The position numbers and the translations under genes are program-made. The notes beneath the pieces are model-generated. The model was given only the letters and a program-made list of their open reading frames with translations, was not told where the DNA came from and did no database searches. Shown here in pieces: positions 1 to 6,978 of a DNA stretch of 15,812 bases (positions are counted from its first letter, which is position 1; each line of letters begins with the position of its first letter). The stretch comes from Spirochaetales bacterium (GTDB taxonomy: Bacteria > Spirochaetota > Spirochaetia > Sphaerochaetales > Sphaerochaetaceae): NCBI GenBank assembly GCA_022784805.1, contig JALFYG010000017.1:1-15812 (forward strand), written 5' to 3'.

Positions 1-33
1 AAAAAAAGAAAGAGGCGAAGCCTAAGCCTCGCC
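1..33 (-). terminator. Intrinsic terminator after the GGGtGRT gene
   Basis: Read on the minus strand, GGCGAGGC-TTAG-GCTTCGCC forms an 8-pair stem with one G-U pair (positions 33-26 and 21-14) and a four-base loop. It is followed at once by a T-rich run (positions 13-1, interrupted by two or three other bases). It begins 25 bases after the stop codon of the preceding gene and closes the two-gene NifU-like/GGGtGRT unit. Confidence 0.88.
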
Positions 34-58
34 CCCATTGACAGTAATAGTAAATTAA

Positions 59-1060
59 TTACTTATTCATTGCTTCAGCAACAGCAACGGCAACGGCGAC
101 AGATGCACCTACCATTGGGTTGTTACCCATACCAATGAGTCCCATCATCTCGACGTGGGCAGGAACAGAAGAAGAACCTGCAAACTGAGCGTCAGAGTGC
201 ATTCTTCCCATTGTATCTGTCATACCATAGGAAGCAGGACCAGCAGCCATGTTGTCCGGATGGAGAGTTCTACCTGTACCACCACCAGATGCTACAGAGA
301 AGTACTTCTTTCCAATTTCAGTGCATTCCTTCTTGTAAGTACCTGCAACTGGGTGCTGGAATCTTGTTGGGTTAGTTGAGTTACCTGTGATGGATACGTC
401 AACGCCTTCAGCGTGCATGACAGCAACACCTTCTCTAACGTCGTCAGCACCATAGCAGTTTACAGCAGCTCTTTCACCTGTTGAGTATGGAGTTCTGGAG
501 AGAACTTCAAGCTTACCTGTGAAGTAGTCGAACTTTGTCTCAACATATGTGAAACCGTTGATTCTACTGATGATCTTTGCAGCATCCTTTCCGAGACCGT
601 TGAGGATAACTCTCAAAGGTTCCTTTCTTGCCTTGTTAGCGTTCTTTGCAATACCGATAGCGCCTTCAGCGGCAGCGAATGATTCGTGACCAGCGAGGAA
701 AGCGAAGCACTTTGTCTCGTCAGAGAGAAGCATTGCAGCGAGGTTTCCATGTCCAAGACCGACCTTTCTGTCGTCAGCTACGGAACCAGGGATACAGAAA
801 GCCTGGAGGCCTTCGCCGAGAGACTTGGCAACTTCATAAGCTGTCTTCTGTCCCTTCTTGATGGCAATAGCAGCGCCTGTGATATATGCCCAGCAAGCGT
901 TCTCGAAGCAGATTGGCTGGATTGACTTGACGATTGAGTATACGTCTACACCCTTTTCGTCACAGAGAGCCTTTGCTTCTTCGATGGAAGAGATGCCATA
1001 TCCATTGAGGACACCGTTGATCTTGTCGATACGTCTTTCATAACCTTCAAATAAAGCCAT
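59..1060 (-). CDS. GGGtGRT family protein
   Basis: A 333-residue soluble protein with no signal peptide or membrane segment. It carries the motif that names the family, GGGTGRT, at residues 259-265, plus a glycine/alanine-rich C-terminus ending in an Ala-Val repeat (about 319-330). From memory, this family is found mainly in anaerobes, is usually encoded beside a NifU-like protein and has no firmly assigned reaction. That partner lies directly upstream here, 10 bases away. The ATG start has an excellent ribosome site, GGAGGA, four bases upstream (1065-1070). Cys51, Cys56, Cys89, Cys118, Cys202 and Cys246 could serve Fe-S chemistry, but no classical cluster motif is visible. The codon choice looks uniform, as in a well-expressed gene. 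The family call is firm; function is unknown. Confidence 0.9.
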   Translation of the reverse strand: MALFEGYERRIDKINGVLNGYGISSIEEAKALCDEKGVDVYSIVKSIQPICFENACWAYITGAAIAIKKGQKTAYEVAKSLGEGLQAFCIPGSVADDRKVGLGHGNLAAMLLSDETKCFAFLAGHESFAAAEGAIGIAKNANKARKEPLRVILNGLGKDAAKIISRINGFTYVETKFDYFTGKLEVLSRTPYSTGERAAVNCYGADDVREGVAVMHAEGVDVSITGNSTNPTRFQHPVAGTYKKECTEIGKKYFSVASGGGTGRTLHPDNMAAGPASYGMTDTMGRMHSDAQFAGSSSVPAHVEMMGLIGMGNNPMVGASVAVAVAVAEAMNK

Positions 1061-1070
1061 AGTATCCTCC

Positions 1071-1763
1071 TCACTCCTTTCTTGGGTCGATGTACTTTAC
1101 AGCATCAGCAAATCTGCCGTAAGTCTTCTTTGCCTTCTCGAGAGCTTCTTTTGGATCTACACCCTTCTTCACGTTCTCCATGAAGACTCCCATGTTTACA
1201 TACTCATAACCGATGATTTCATCGTTCTCGTCCAATGCCTGGCGGAGGATGTAACCTTCAGCAAGGTTAAGGTATCTTGGTCCCTTAGCTCTTGTTGCAT
1301 AAGCTGTACCGACCTGAGAACAAGTTCCCTTTCCGAGGTCTTCAAGTCCAGCTCCAACTACGAGACCGTCTTCACTGAATGCAGACTGGCTTCTGCCGTA
1401 ACAGATCTGCAGGAAGAGTTCTCTCATTGCTGTGTTGATGGCGTCACAAACGAGGTCTGTGTTGATAGCTTCGAGGACTGTGCGTCCGACGATAGCTTCT
1501 GATGCCATTGCAGCTGAGTGTGTCATACCTGAGCATCCGATTGTCTCGATGAGAGCTTCTTCGATGATGCCGTTCTTAATGTTGAGAGTAAGCTTACATG
1601 CTCCCTGCTGTGGTGCACACCAACCGATTCCATGGGTAAGACCAGAAATGTCTTTGATCTCTTTTGCATAGACCCACTTTCCTTCCTCTGGAATTGGAGC
1701 GCAGCCGTGCTGAGCACCGCACTTGACTGTACACATGTTTTCAACTTCTGTGGAATACTTCAT
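1071..1763 (-). CDS. NifU-like iron-sulfur cluster assembly scaffold protein
   Basis: A 230-residue cytosolic protein, longer than a typical IscU/NifU N-terminal domain (about 130-150 residues). The region with 'GCSGMTHSAAMASEAIVGR' (76-94) matches the NifU_N/IscU fold around a conserved cysteine (Cys77). There are nine cysteines: 11, 15, 21, 49, 56, 77, 106, 121 and 148. The N-terminal three (C-x3-C-x5-C) form an extra cluster-like group. It is the first gene of a two-gene unit with the GGGtGRT protein, a pairing known from other anaerobes. That pairing suggests a specialised Fe-S or redox role rather than the housekeeping Isc/Suf pathway, since no cysteine desulfurase is nearby. The ATG start has AGGAGA seven bases upstream (1771-1776). 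Scaffold activity is inferred from the fold, not shown. Confidence 0.85.
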   Translation of the reverse strand: MKYSTEVENMCTVKCGAQHGCAPIPEEGKWVYAKEIKDISGLTHGIGWCAPQQGACKLTLNIKNGIIEEALIETIGCSGMTHSAAMASEAIVGRTVLEAINTDLVCDAINTAMRELFLQICYGRSQSAFSEDGLVVGAGLEDLGKGTCSQVGTAYATRAKGPRYLNLAEGYILRQALDENDEIIGYEYVNMGVFMENVKKGVDPKEALEKAKKTYGRFADAVKYIDPRKE

Positions 1764-1786
1764 GTATATATCTCCTAAAAGTGTTT

Positions 1787-1798
1787 TGACTTATGTCA
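1787..1798. promoter_or_regulatory. Palindrome TGAC-N4-GTCA upstream of the NifU-like gene
   Basis: TGACTTATGTCA is a perfect 4+4 inverted repeat with a four-base centre. It lies 24-35 bases upstream of the start codon, between the candidate promoter and the ribosome site. Half-sites of this type and spacing (compare TTGAT-N4-ATCAA) are used by FNR/CRP-family regulators. That would fit an Fe-S/redox gene pair, but the match is partial and the regulator is not identified. Confidence 0.35.
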
Positions 1799-1806
1799 CT
1801 ATTTCA

Positions 1807-1834
1807 ATTCTAAACCGAAAATGCCAGCTTTGAA
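1807..1834 (-). promoter_or_regulatory. Candidate sigma-70-type promoter of the NifU-like/GGGtGRT unit
   Basis: On the minus strand a -35-like TTCAAA (1829-1834) is separated by 16 bases from a good -10-like TAGAAT (1807-1812, five of six consensus bases). Transcription would begin near 1800, immediately before the TGAC-N4-GTCA palindrome. The call rests on consensus matching alone. In AT-rich intergenic DNA such matches are common. Confidence 0.35.
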
Positions 1835-1879
1835 AATATCCGCATATTCCCATAAGCCATCTTATTGATAAAAAATGCT

Positions 1880-2404
1880 TTATATCCAGTCCCTATAGGT
1901 ACCTTTTACATAGATGTCTACGTCCATCGGAGAGAATGCAACGATTACTTTTTTGTTCACAAAGTCCCAACCGACGTTAGTCCTGAGGCATCTCTCACGA
2001 CGAGTGAGGGCTGGAGAGCCGACAGCTAAGGGAGTGACACCTATCATGACGCCCATTCCATTGTCGTTTGTCTTCCAGAATCCTCCAAGGGAGAGAAGCA
2101 TATTTATGTTGACGCCACTAACCTTACTCCCAGTATTTCTCTGTCCCATCAGGGCAAAAGATACTTCTGCTCCAAGAAGCGTAGATTCGAAGGGATTAGG
2201 GATCAACTCAGATATCCCCCAGAAGCCAAGCTCTATCTTGTCTGTTATACCAATGTCGACGCCATAAGAGACTCCGATTCCCTCCACGGGCCAAGTGTAG
2301 TTTCCCTGACCAATCATAAAAGCAAGGTCAAAGTAATCATTCTTTGCAGAAAGTGGCAGGAGAAGAAGAATTGATATAAGAATGATAAGAACACGTTTTT
2401 TCAT
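1880..2404 (-). CDS. Small exported protein, probable outer-membrane barrel (last gene of the operon)
   Basis: A 174-residue protein of no family I can name. Residues 1-20 form a signal peptide (two basic residues, leucine/isoleucine core, likely cleavage after LSA at 18-20). The rest is rich in glycine and aromatics with alternating hydrophobic stretches ('GIGVSYGVDIGITDKIELGFWG', 42-63, and 'VNINMLLSLGGFW', 98-110). These suggest membrane beta strands and glycine turns. An upstream in-frame methionine would extend the protein by 17 residues into the preceding gene, but it would bury the signal peptide. The chosen ATG shares one base with the preceding stop codon (TGATG) and has GGGAG upstream, so translation is probably coupled. 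It is too short for a large porin. A secreted lipid-binding or barrel-like protein is the alternative. Confidence 0.7.
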   Translation of the reverse strand: MKKRVLIILISILLLLPLSAKNDYFDLAFMIGQGNYTWPVEGIGVSYGVDIGITDKIELGFWGISELIPNPFESTLLGAEVSFALMGQRNTGSKVSGVNINMLLSLGGFWKTNDNGMGVMIGVTPLAVGSPALTRRERCLRTNVGWDFVNKKVIVAFSPMDVDIYVKGTYRDWI

Positions 2405-2907
2405 CAGTTTAATCTCCCGAAGCTTGCACTGAACTTCATTACTGTTATGCCCCATCCCCAGTTGCCATTGAAGTCAAAGGATATATATGGGGAGAGTATT
2501 TCATACATAAAGGCTGCGTCCTGGAATACAAAGGGCGAGATCTCTACCATAGCCCTCACTTCATTTCCCATTCGATACTCCATACCAAGGCCTATTGTTG
2601 GCTGCCACAGTACTATGTTGGAAAAGACGTAGTTGAAGGGATGGTCCACTGTCTGGTAAATGGGAGTCGAGATGGTAAGATTTACTCCTCTGAAGACAGG
2701 GCTTTTCATGGAAAACAGGATGTCACCCTCCATCTTTCCAATGTTCTTCAGTCCTGTGGGAGAGAAATATCCGCTGATGGCGGCTCCTCCGAAGTTTTCA
2801 TCTCCGAACTTCTCTCCCACAGGAGAGATGGAGTATCCTCCTCCGATTCCTGCAAAGAGGGAAAGGGTAATAAAGAGAGCCAACAATAGGCAAATAGTCT
2901 TTTTCAA
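2404..2907 (-). CDS. Small exported protein, probable outer-membrane beta-barrel
   Basis: A 167-residue protein with a signal peptide (MKK, leucine-rich core, cleavage after LFA at 17-19). The mature part is glycine- and aromatic-rich with alternating strands, for example 'GMEYRMGNEVRAMVEISPFVF' (about 108-128). Two short similar segments, SPVGEK (28-33) and FSPTGLK (48-54), are encoded by arms of a 15-base inverted DNA repeat. There is no ATG at the N-terminus. The TTG at 2905-2907 is preferred because a GGAGG site (2914-2918) sits six bases upstream. A second TTG at 2911-2913 directly abuts that site and would overlap the upstream stop. The next gene starts on its stop codon and has similar character, so the two may form a pair. 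I cannot name the family. Confidence 0.7.
   Translation of the reverse strand: MKKTICLLLALFITLSLFAGIGGGYSISPVGEKFGDENFGGAAISGYFSPTGLKNIGKMEGDILFSMKSPVFRGVNLTISTPIYQTVDHPFNYVFSNIVLWQPTIGLGMEYRMGNEVRAMVEISPFVFQDAAFMYEILSPYISFDFNGNWGWGITVMKFSASFGRLN
2752..2824. repeat. 15-base perfect inverted repeat inside a coding region
   Basis: TCCTGTGGGAGAGAA at 2752-2766 and its exact reverse complement at 2810-2824 flank 43 bases. Both arms lie inside the exported-protein gene and encode the N-terminal end of the mature protein. The spacer read in the inverted orientation also has no stop codon in the gene's frame. Confidence 0.85.
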
Positions 2908-2909
2908 AA

Positions 2910-4187
2910 TCAACCTCCATAGTAAGAGAAGAGATAAGCAAAGAGGTTACCATACTCTTTCTTTGCCTTTTCAGCCTCTTCTTCTGTTAAAATAACGCCT
3001 TCTCCGGCACTGAGTTTGGCTGCTTCCTTGGCCTTCACTGCAAATTCAGGGGCATCAACAACCAAGGCTATTTCATGGGACAAGGTCATTGAGCGGTAAT
3101 TGAAGTTACTTGAACCGATCACCACATATCTATCGTCCACAACCATCATCTTCATGTGATACATAGGAAGAGGATTACCCTCCTCGTCATATGTAACTTC
3201 ATGGAAAGTGGCACCAGTATCTTTAATTAAGTCCGCTATAGCCCAAGAAGATCCTGCCTGAGCATATCCTCGGCTGTCCTGGGAGCACCAAATATCCACA
3301 TCAACACCCCGCTCTTTTGCTCTTTTTAGGCTCTCTGCCATTTTGTCGTCTACTGTCGGAAGGTATGGGCAAAGGAATATAGACTCTTTCGCTTCACTGA
3401 TAAGGGTAGCGAACATTCCTGCAATGGAAACATCACCAGAGTATACGTTTCTATTAAAAAGCCAAGCATCATACCCATCGTCTTCAGACTCATACCTCTT
3501 GAATGATGATACATCCAAGAAGTCGACGCATCCTTCGTTCCAGATTTTGACAAATTCATCTATAAGAAGGGATGAAAGGGATGGAGAAGAGAACACATAC
3601 ATGCTGTCGCGCTGGGTGTTGTCACCAGCACCCATGGAGATGAAGTTAATGTTCATTCCTCCCACGGCAGCAATCTTACCGTCCACAACCATCATCTTTC
3701 TATGGTCCCTGATTATTATCTGAACAGGATTAATTAGATGAGAAAATGATATCGGAGAATAAATAAGGAGATTGATGCCCTTCTCTCTCAGGTAAGAGAG
3801 GTTGGTCATTACAAACTTGGACTCCGTCATATCCAAGGATGATGTTCCGTCTATGATTATGTAGACTCTGACTCCTTCTTCAGCTTTATTTACAAGGGTA
3901 TCAAAGAGAGGCTCCAATGTCGGGCAGGATGAGCCAAGGAACGTAGAGAGGAGGATATAGTCTTCCGCCTCATCCACTATCTTTGTCATATCTTCCAGCC
4001 ACACAGAGCCGTTAAAATATAAGTCAGGCTCATCAACAGTAACCTTCTTTCCTCCATAAACCTCCAGCTTTTCAGAGAGACTAAGATCACTCTCAATCAT
4101 TTCCATGTCAGTAAAAGGTTTTGTGGTGGAGCAAGACACCACAATTAAAGAGAACATTAATATGAGGAAAAATAGACTCTTTCTCAT
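2910..4187 (-). CDS. Phospholipase D / cardiolipin synthase-like lipoprotein
   Basis: A 425-residue member of the phospholipase D superfamily with two complete catalytic HKD motifs: H162-R-K164-x4-D169 followed by GGMN (176-179), and H344-M-K346-x4-D351 followed by GSSN (358-361). The two halves (about 50-240 and 250-400) form the usual pseudo-dimer that makes one active site. Such enzymes transfer phosphatidyl groups or cleave phosphodiesters. Unlike classical ClsA there are no N-terminal membrane helices. Instead there is a signal peptide ending in a relaxed lipobox, VVS-C19, so it is probably a lipoprotein facing the periplasm. The start overlaps the preceding stop by one base (TAATG). The operon with two small exported, barrel-like proteins suggests an envelope lipid role. 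Phospholipase, cardiolipin synthase or nuclease activity cannot be told apart by sequence. Confidence 0.87.
   Translation of the reverse strand: MRKSLFFLILMFSLIVVSCSTTKPFTDMEMIESDLSLSEKLEVYGGKKVTVDEPDLYFNGSVWLEDMTKIVDEAEDYILLSTFLGSSCPTLEPLFDTLVNKAEEGVRVYIIIDGTSSLDMTESKFVMTNLSYLREKGINLLIYSPISFSHLINPVQIIIRDHRKMMVVDGKIAAVGGMNINFISMGAGDNTQRDSMYVFSSPSLSSLLIDEFVKIWNEGCVDFLDVSSFKRYESEDDGYDAWLFNRNVYSGDVSIAGMFATLISEAKESIFLCPYLPTVDDKMAESLKRAKERGVDVDIWCSQDSRGYAQAGSSWAIADLIKDTGATFHEVTYDEEGNPLPMYHMKMMVVDDRYVVIGSSNFNYRSMTLSHEIALVVDAPEFAVKAKEAAKLSAGEGVILTEEEAEKAKKEYGNLFAYLFSYYGG
2914..2918 (-). promoter_or_regulatory. Ribosome binding site that decides a TTG start
   Basis: GGAGG lies six bases before the TTG at 2905-2907 and directly touches the earlier TTG at 2911-2913. 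The spacing selects the second TTG, giving an N-terminus beginning with the signal-peptide sequence MKKTICLLL. The site is inside the last codons of the phospholipase-D-like gene. Confidence 0.65.
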
Positions 4188-5332
4188 TAAAGTGCCTCAA
4201 AATCGAAAGGATGAGGAAGAAGCTCAGAGAACTTATATGTCTCGATCACTCCCATGGTGTTGACCAGGACTATCGGGGTGTCAGGTCTGATAAACTCACT
4301 CATGACCTGCCTGCAGACAGCACAAGGCATTGCAGGGGGATTACATCTGCTGGCCACAACCAGCAAATCTATTCCAATTGCGCCTTCATTTGTTATTGCC
4401 GTGGTGATAGCGTTTCTCTCTGCACATATTGTTGCTCCATAGGAGGCATTCTCCACATTGCATCCACTGTATATTCGTCCGCTTCCTGCAGAAAGAACAG
4501 CTGCTCCTACGTTGAATTTGGAGTATGGAGAGTATGCATGCTCCATAGCATTGAGAGCCTTGTCGATGGCTTCCTTCATCACTTCTTTTGTAGGAGCCTT
4601 TCTCTCTAGGCTCTCTATCCAGTTTGCGCCATAACGAATGGCATTTCTTCCCTTTCCACTGAGTTCTCTCAAAGCCGAATCCAAGTCATCAGAAGATGAG
4701 AAGGATGGGAAAAGAAGGAAGGAATCGAGAACTGCATCAGCCCCGCTCAGCTTTGACTTCTCTCTTCCAAGAGTTGTGGTAAGGGCCACAACCATAGCGC
4801 CGCTCTCTTTTCCGCCTTTAATGCCAGAGATACTGTCTTCAAAGATGACAGTGTCCTTTTTCTCCACGCCAAGCTCTATCATGGCCTTGATGTAGATGTC
4901 TGGGTAAGGCTTATTTCTCTTTACGTCCTTTTCTGTCAGGACAAGGTCAAAGTCATCTAAAGCGAGGCCAATAGACGAGAGATTCTCTTCCACTCTCCAA
5001 GAAGGAGCGGATGAAACCACGGCTCTTAGGATTCCTTTCTTTCTTGCGTCTTTTATAAAGCTACTGGCTCCAGGTATCTCCTTCTTCTCTTTTAAAAGCG
5101 TTGAGTAGTTTTCCTTAAAGAAAGACAGGGCTTCTTCAAGGTTTATCTCCACACCTACTCTTTCAGCTGTCTTAAGACAGAGGGCATCCATTCCCATTCC
5201 AAGGTTTGGAATGATGTCTTCGTACCCTACACTCTTTCCTTTGAAGGCGAAAAACCTCTTAACAAGCTCTTTCGAGATATCTGCACTATCTGTCAAAACG
5301 CCATCTATATCAAAAAGAAATGCTTTAGCCAT
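4187..5332 (-). CDS. HAD-family phosphatase fused to cytidine deaminase
   Basis: A 381-residue cytosolic fusion. Residues 1-205 form a HAD hydrolase of the beta-phosphoglucomutase/phosphatase type: nucleophile motif D8-I-D10-G-V-L-T-D-S, Ser107/Ser108 (motif II), Lys141 in KPYPD (motif III) and E165-D166 (motif IV), with a helical cap at about 16-85. A linker (about 206-248) leads to a full-length cytidine deaminase (250-381) with YSPYSKF (267-273), C303-A-E305 (zinc ligand and catalytic glutamate) and P-C337-x2-C340 (zinc ligands) of the tetrameric class. All catalytic residues are present in both halves. The reading frame is continuous, so the fusion is real in this sequence. A possible joint role is dephosphorylating CMP/dCMP or a related nucleotide, then deaminating the nucleoside. 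The ATG has AAGGAG seven bases upstream. It is first in a four-gene operon. Confidence 0.88.
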   Translation of the reverse strand: MAKAFLFDIDGVLTDSADISKELVKRFFAFKGKSVGYEDIIPNLGMGMDALCLKTAERVGVEINLEEALSFFKENYSTLLKEKKEIPGASSFIKDARKKGILRAVVSSAPSWRVEENLSSIGLALDDFDLVLTEKDVKRNKPYPDIYIKAMIELGVEKKDTVIFEDSISGIKGGKESGAMVVALTTTLGREKSKLSGADAVLDSFLLFPSFSSSDDLDSALRELSGKGRNAIRYGANWIESLERKAPTKEVMKEAIDKALNAMEHAYSPYSKFNVGAAVLSAGSGRIYSGCNVENASYGATICAERNAITTAITNEGAIGIDLLVVASRCNPPAMPCAVCRQVMSEFIRPDTPIVLVNTMGVIETYKFSELLPHPFDFEAL

Positions 5333-5474
5333 GTGTTCTCCTTATATGCATTCATAGAATGTTGATGGTTACTCTCTTTTTTATCAAGAGACAGGACTGT
5401 ATCTTAAAGATAATCCATTTCTCCCATTTTCCCAAATGGAAGAGATAAAGATTTCATGTTTATTGCCCTTTTGA
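5333..5474 (-). promoter_or_regulatory. Leader/promoter region of the HAD-deaminase operon
   Basis: This gap must hold the operon promoter, since a terminator lies just upstream. I see the ribosome site AAGGAG near the start codon and a weak promoter candidate on the minus strand, TTGGGA-17 bases-TATCTT. The latter overlaps a perfect 13-base palindrome TATCTTAAAGATA (5400-5412). A short inverted repeat, CCATTT-GGGA-AAATGG on the minus strand, lies close by. None of these is strong enough to name a regulator. Confidence 0.3.
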
Positions 5475-5513
5475 CAACAAAAGAACCCCGACATCTGCCG
5501 AGGTCCTTTGTTG
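5475..5513 (-). terminator. Intrinsic terminator after the dihydropyrimidinase gene
   Basis: On the minus strand a long stem runs from CAACAAAGGACCTCGGC to GTCGGGGTTCTTTTGTTG around a short AGAT loop, with three G-U pairs and one bulged T. The 3' arm holds the T-rich stretch TTCTTTTGTTG, which acts as the release tract. It lies 11 bases after the stop codon. The stem is nearly symmetric and could also stop transcription in the other direction. Confidence 0.82.
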
Positions 5514-5523
5514 ATATGAAATC

Positions 5524-6891
5524 TTATCTCTTTGATTTGACAAATTGTCCGTCGCCTTCGAGGCCAAGATAAATATCGTGTCCCATAATGAGGCGACCTC
5601 TGAGGTATGTCATCTTTACCCTTCCCATTACTGTCATACCCTCATATGGAGTATACATACTCTGGGAATGGGTTGTGTCTTTGGAAATAGTCCAGATTTC
5701 AGATGGGTCGAAGAGTACGATGTCTGCATCGGATCCTTCCTGCAATACTCCCTTCTTAGGATAGAGGCCAAATGCTTTGGCTGGTCCTGTGGAGAGAAGG
5801 TTTACTATCTGTCCCATTGATAACTGACCACTTACGTGACCGAAGTTATAAACAAGAGGTAATAGCTCCTCCGTTCCAGGTATTCCTGGGTAAATTGTTC
5901 TGCAGTCATCACTCTCAAGTTTCTGTTCACGAGTAAACGCACAGTGATCTGTAGCGACAACCTGAATTTCTCCATCAATCAAAGCTTCCTGAAGAGCTTC
6001 GTTGTCTTCTTTTGTACGTAATGGAGGAGTCATGACATATAACGGTCCATCTGGTCCCTCAAGCTTAGATCTATCCAAGAAGAGATAGTGAGGAGTAGTC
6101 TCACAGATGACTTTGACACCCTTCTCTCTCAGGTCTCTTACAGCCTCGAGGCCAAGCTTTGAAGAGAGATGAACGATATAGATAGGCATATCGAGTTCAC
6201 CAGCTATCTCGCCTACATACTTGATAGCTTTGGCTTCAGCTTCAGCAGGTCTCAGGTCTGCGTGGTCTTTTGGTTTATATCCACCCTTCCAGTTATCGCT
6301 GATATCTGTGATAGTCTTATCGTCCTCGGCATGGACGCAGACCAGAAGTCCCAGTTCCTTACAGATAGAGAAAATTTCTTTGAGTTCATCTCTCTTTTCA
6401 ACTAGGTATCCTACATTCTTATAAGTTGTGAAGATCTTGATGGCACCCACACCTGCTGTCTTAATCTGATTAAGTTCAGCTCTGAGAGAGTCTCTGAAAG
6501 CATAAACTCCCTGATGGAGAGAGTAATCTATGCTCATTTCCCTCATCTCTTTTTGTCTGTCTTTTGTGCTTGTAAGAAGAGAAACTTTGTTGTCATCAGC
6601 AAAGTCTACGACTGTGGTGACTCCACCAAAGGACGCAAGCTTGCTTCCTTCAAGGAAGGAATCTGCAGTGACAGTTCCTCTGCTGACAAGATGATAATGA
6701 GTATGGGCATCGATGATGCCAGGAAGAACACATAGTCCTGATGCATCTACAATGTGTGTATCTTCAGGACAATCTTCCGTGTTGATATTTCTCGCAATTC
6801 TCTTAATGCGGGATCCTTCTACCAAAATATCGCTGTGTCTGGTCCATTCTGTATCAACAACAAGACCATTTTTAATCAATAAACTAGCCAT
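5524..6891 (-). CDS. hydA: Dihydropyrimidinase / D-hydantoinase
   Basis: A 455-residue cyclic amidohydrolase of the family's usual length. It hydrolyses dihydrouracil/dihydrothymine to N-carbamoyl-beta-amino acids, or 5-substituted hydantoins. The binuclear metal site is complete: H63-x-H65 in DAHTH, the carboxylated lysine K152 in GAIKIF, H187 (CVHAED), H241 (IVHLSS) and D315 (ATDHC). Tyr157 matches the substrate-binding tyrosine of hydantoinases. The N-terminus 'MASLLIKNGLVV' is typical, so the start is reliable even though no good ribosome site precedes it; the best is AAGG, 12 bases upstream. It is a single-gene unit, 87 bases after the secreted-protein array and ahead of a strong terminator. 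No dihydropyrimidine dehydrogenase or beta-ureidopropionase is in the window. A phenylhydantoinase or allantoinase-like substrate remains possible. Confidence 0.9.
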   Translation of the reverse strand: MASLLIKNGLVVDTEWTRHSDILVEGSRIKRIARNINTEDCPEDTHIVDASGLCVLPGIIDAHTHYHLVSRGTVTADSFLEGSKLASFGGVTTVVDFADDNKVSLLTSTKDRQKEMREMSIDYSLHQGVYAFRDSLRAELNQIKTAGVGAIKIFTTYKNVGYLVEKRDELKEIFSICKELGLLVCVHAEDDKTITDISDNWKGGYKPKDHADLRPAEAEAKAIKYVGEIAGELDMPIYIVHLSSKLGLEAVRDLREKGVKVICETTPHYLFLDRSKLEGPDGPLYVMTPPLRTKEDNEALQEALIDGEIQVVATDHCAFTREQKLESDDCRTIYPGIPGTEELLPLVYNFGHVSGQLSMGQIVNLLSTGPAKAFGLYPKKGVLQEGSDADIVLFDPSEIWTISKDTTHSQSMYTPYEGMTVMGRVKMTYLRGRLIMGHDIYLGLEGDGQFVKSKR

Positions 6892-6897
6892 ACATAT

Positions 6898-6926
6898 ATT
6901 TTGCCTTACTCGTCTCCAGTTGGCAA
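6898..6926 (-). promoter_or_regulatory. Candidate promoter giving a leaderless hydA transcript
   Basis: On the minus strand TTGCCA (6921-6926, five of six -35 bases) is 17 bases from CAAAAT (6898-6903, four of six -10 bases). Transcription would start seven bases beyond the -10 box, which is the A of the hydA start codon. The lack of a good ribosome site fits a leaderless message, but the -10 match is only moderate. Confidence 0.3.
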
Positions 6927-6978
6927 ATCAAATCTGTCATGAGTATGACCATCATTGAGAATTGTACAACTTGCAATC

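Noticed and set aside
74..104. Repetitive DNA at the 3' end of the GGGtGRT gene
   Set aside because: It only encodes the Ala-Val-rich C-terminus and is not perfect enough to be a slippage tract.
1800..1879. Terminator after the four-gene operon
   Set aside because: Only a weak mismatched hairpin (near GCTTATGGGAATATGC on the minus strand) and a T-run not preceded by a stem were found; not enough to call.
2405..2455. N-terminal extension of the last exported protein to 2455
   Set aside because: It would place 17 polar residues before a clear signal peptide; the internal ATG has a ribosome site and a TGATG junction.
6936..6949. Inverted repeat GTCAT-GAGT-ATGAC
   Set aside because: The stem is five pairs with no T-run, and it matches no operator that I recognise; kept only as a remark.
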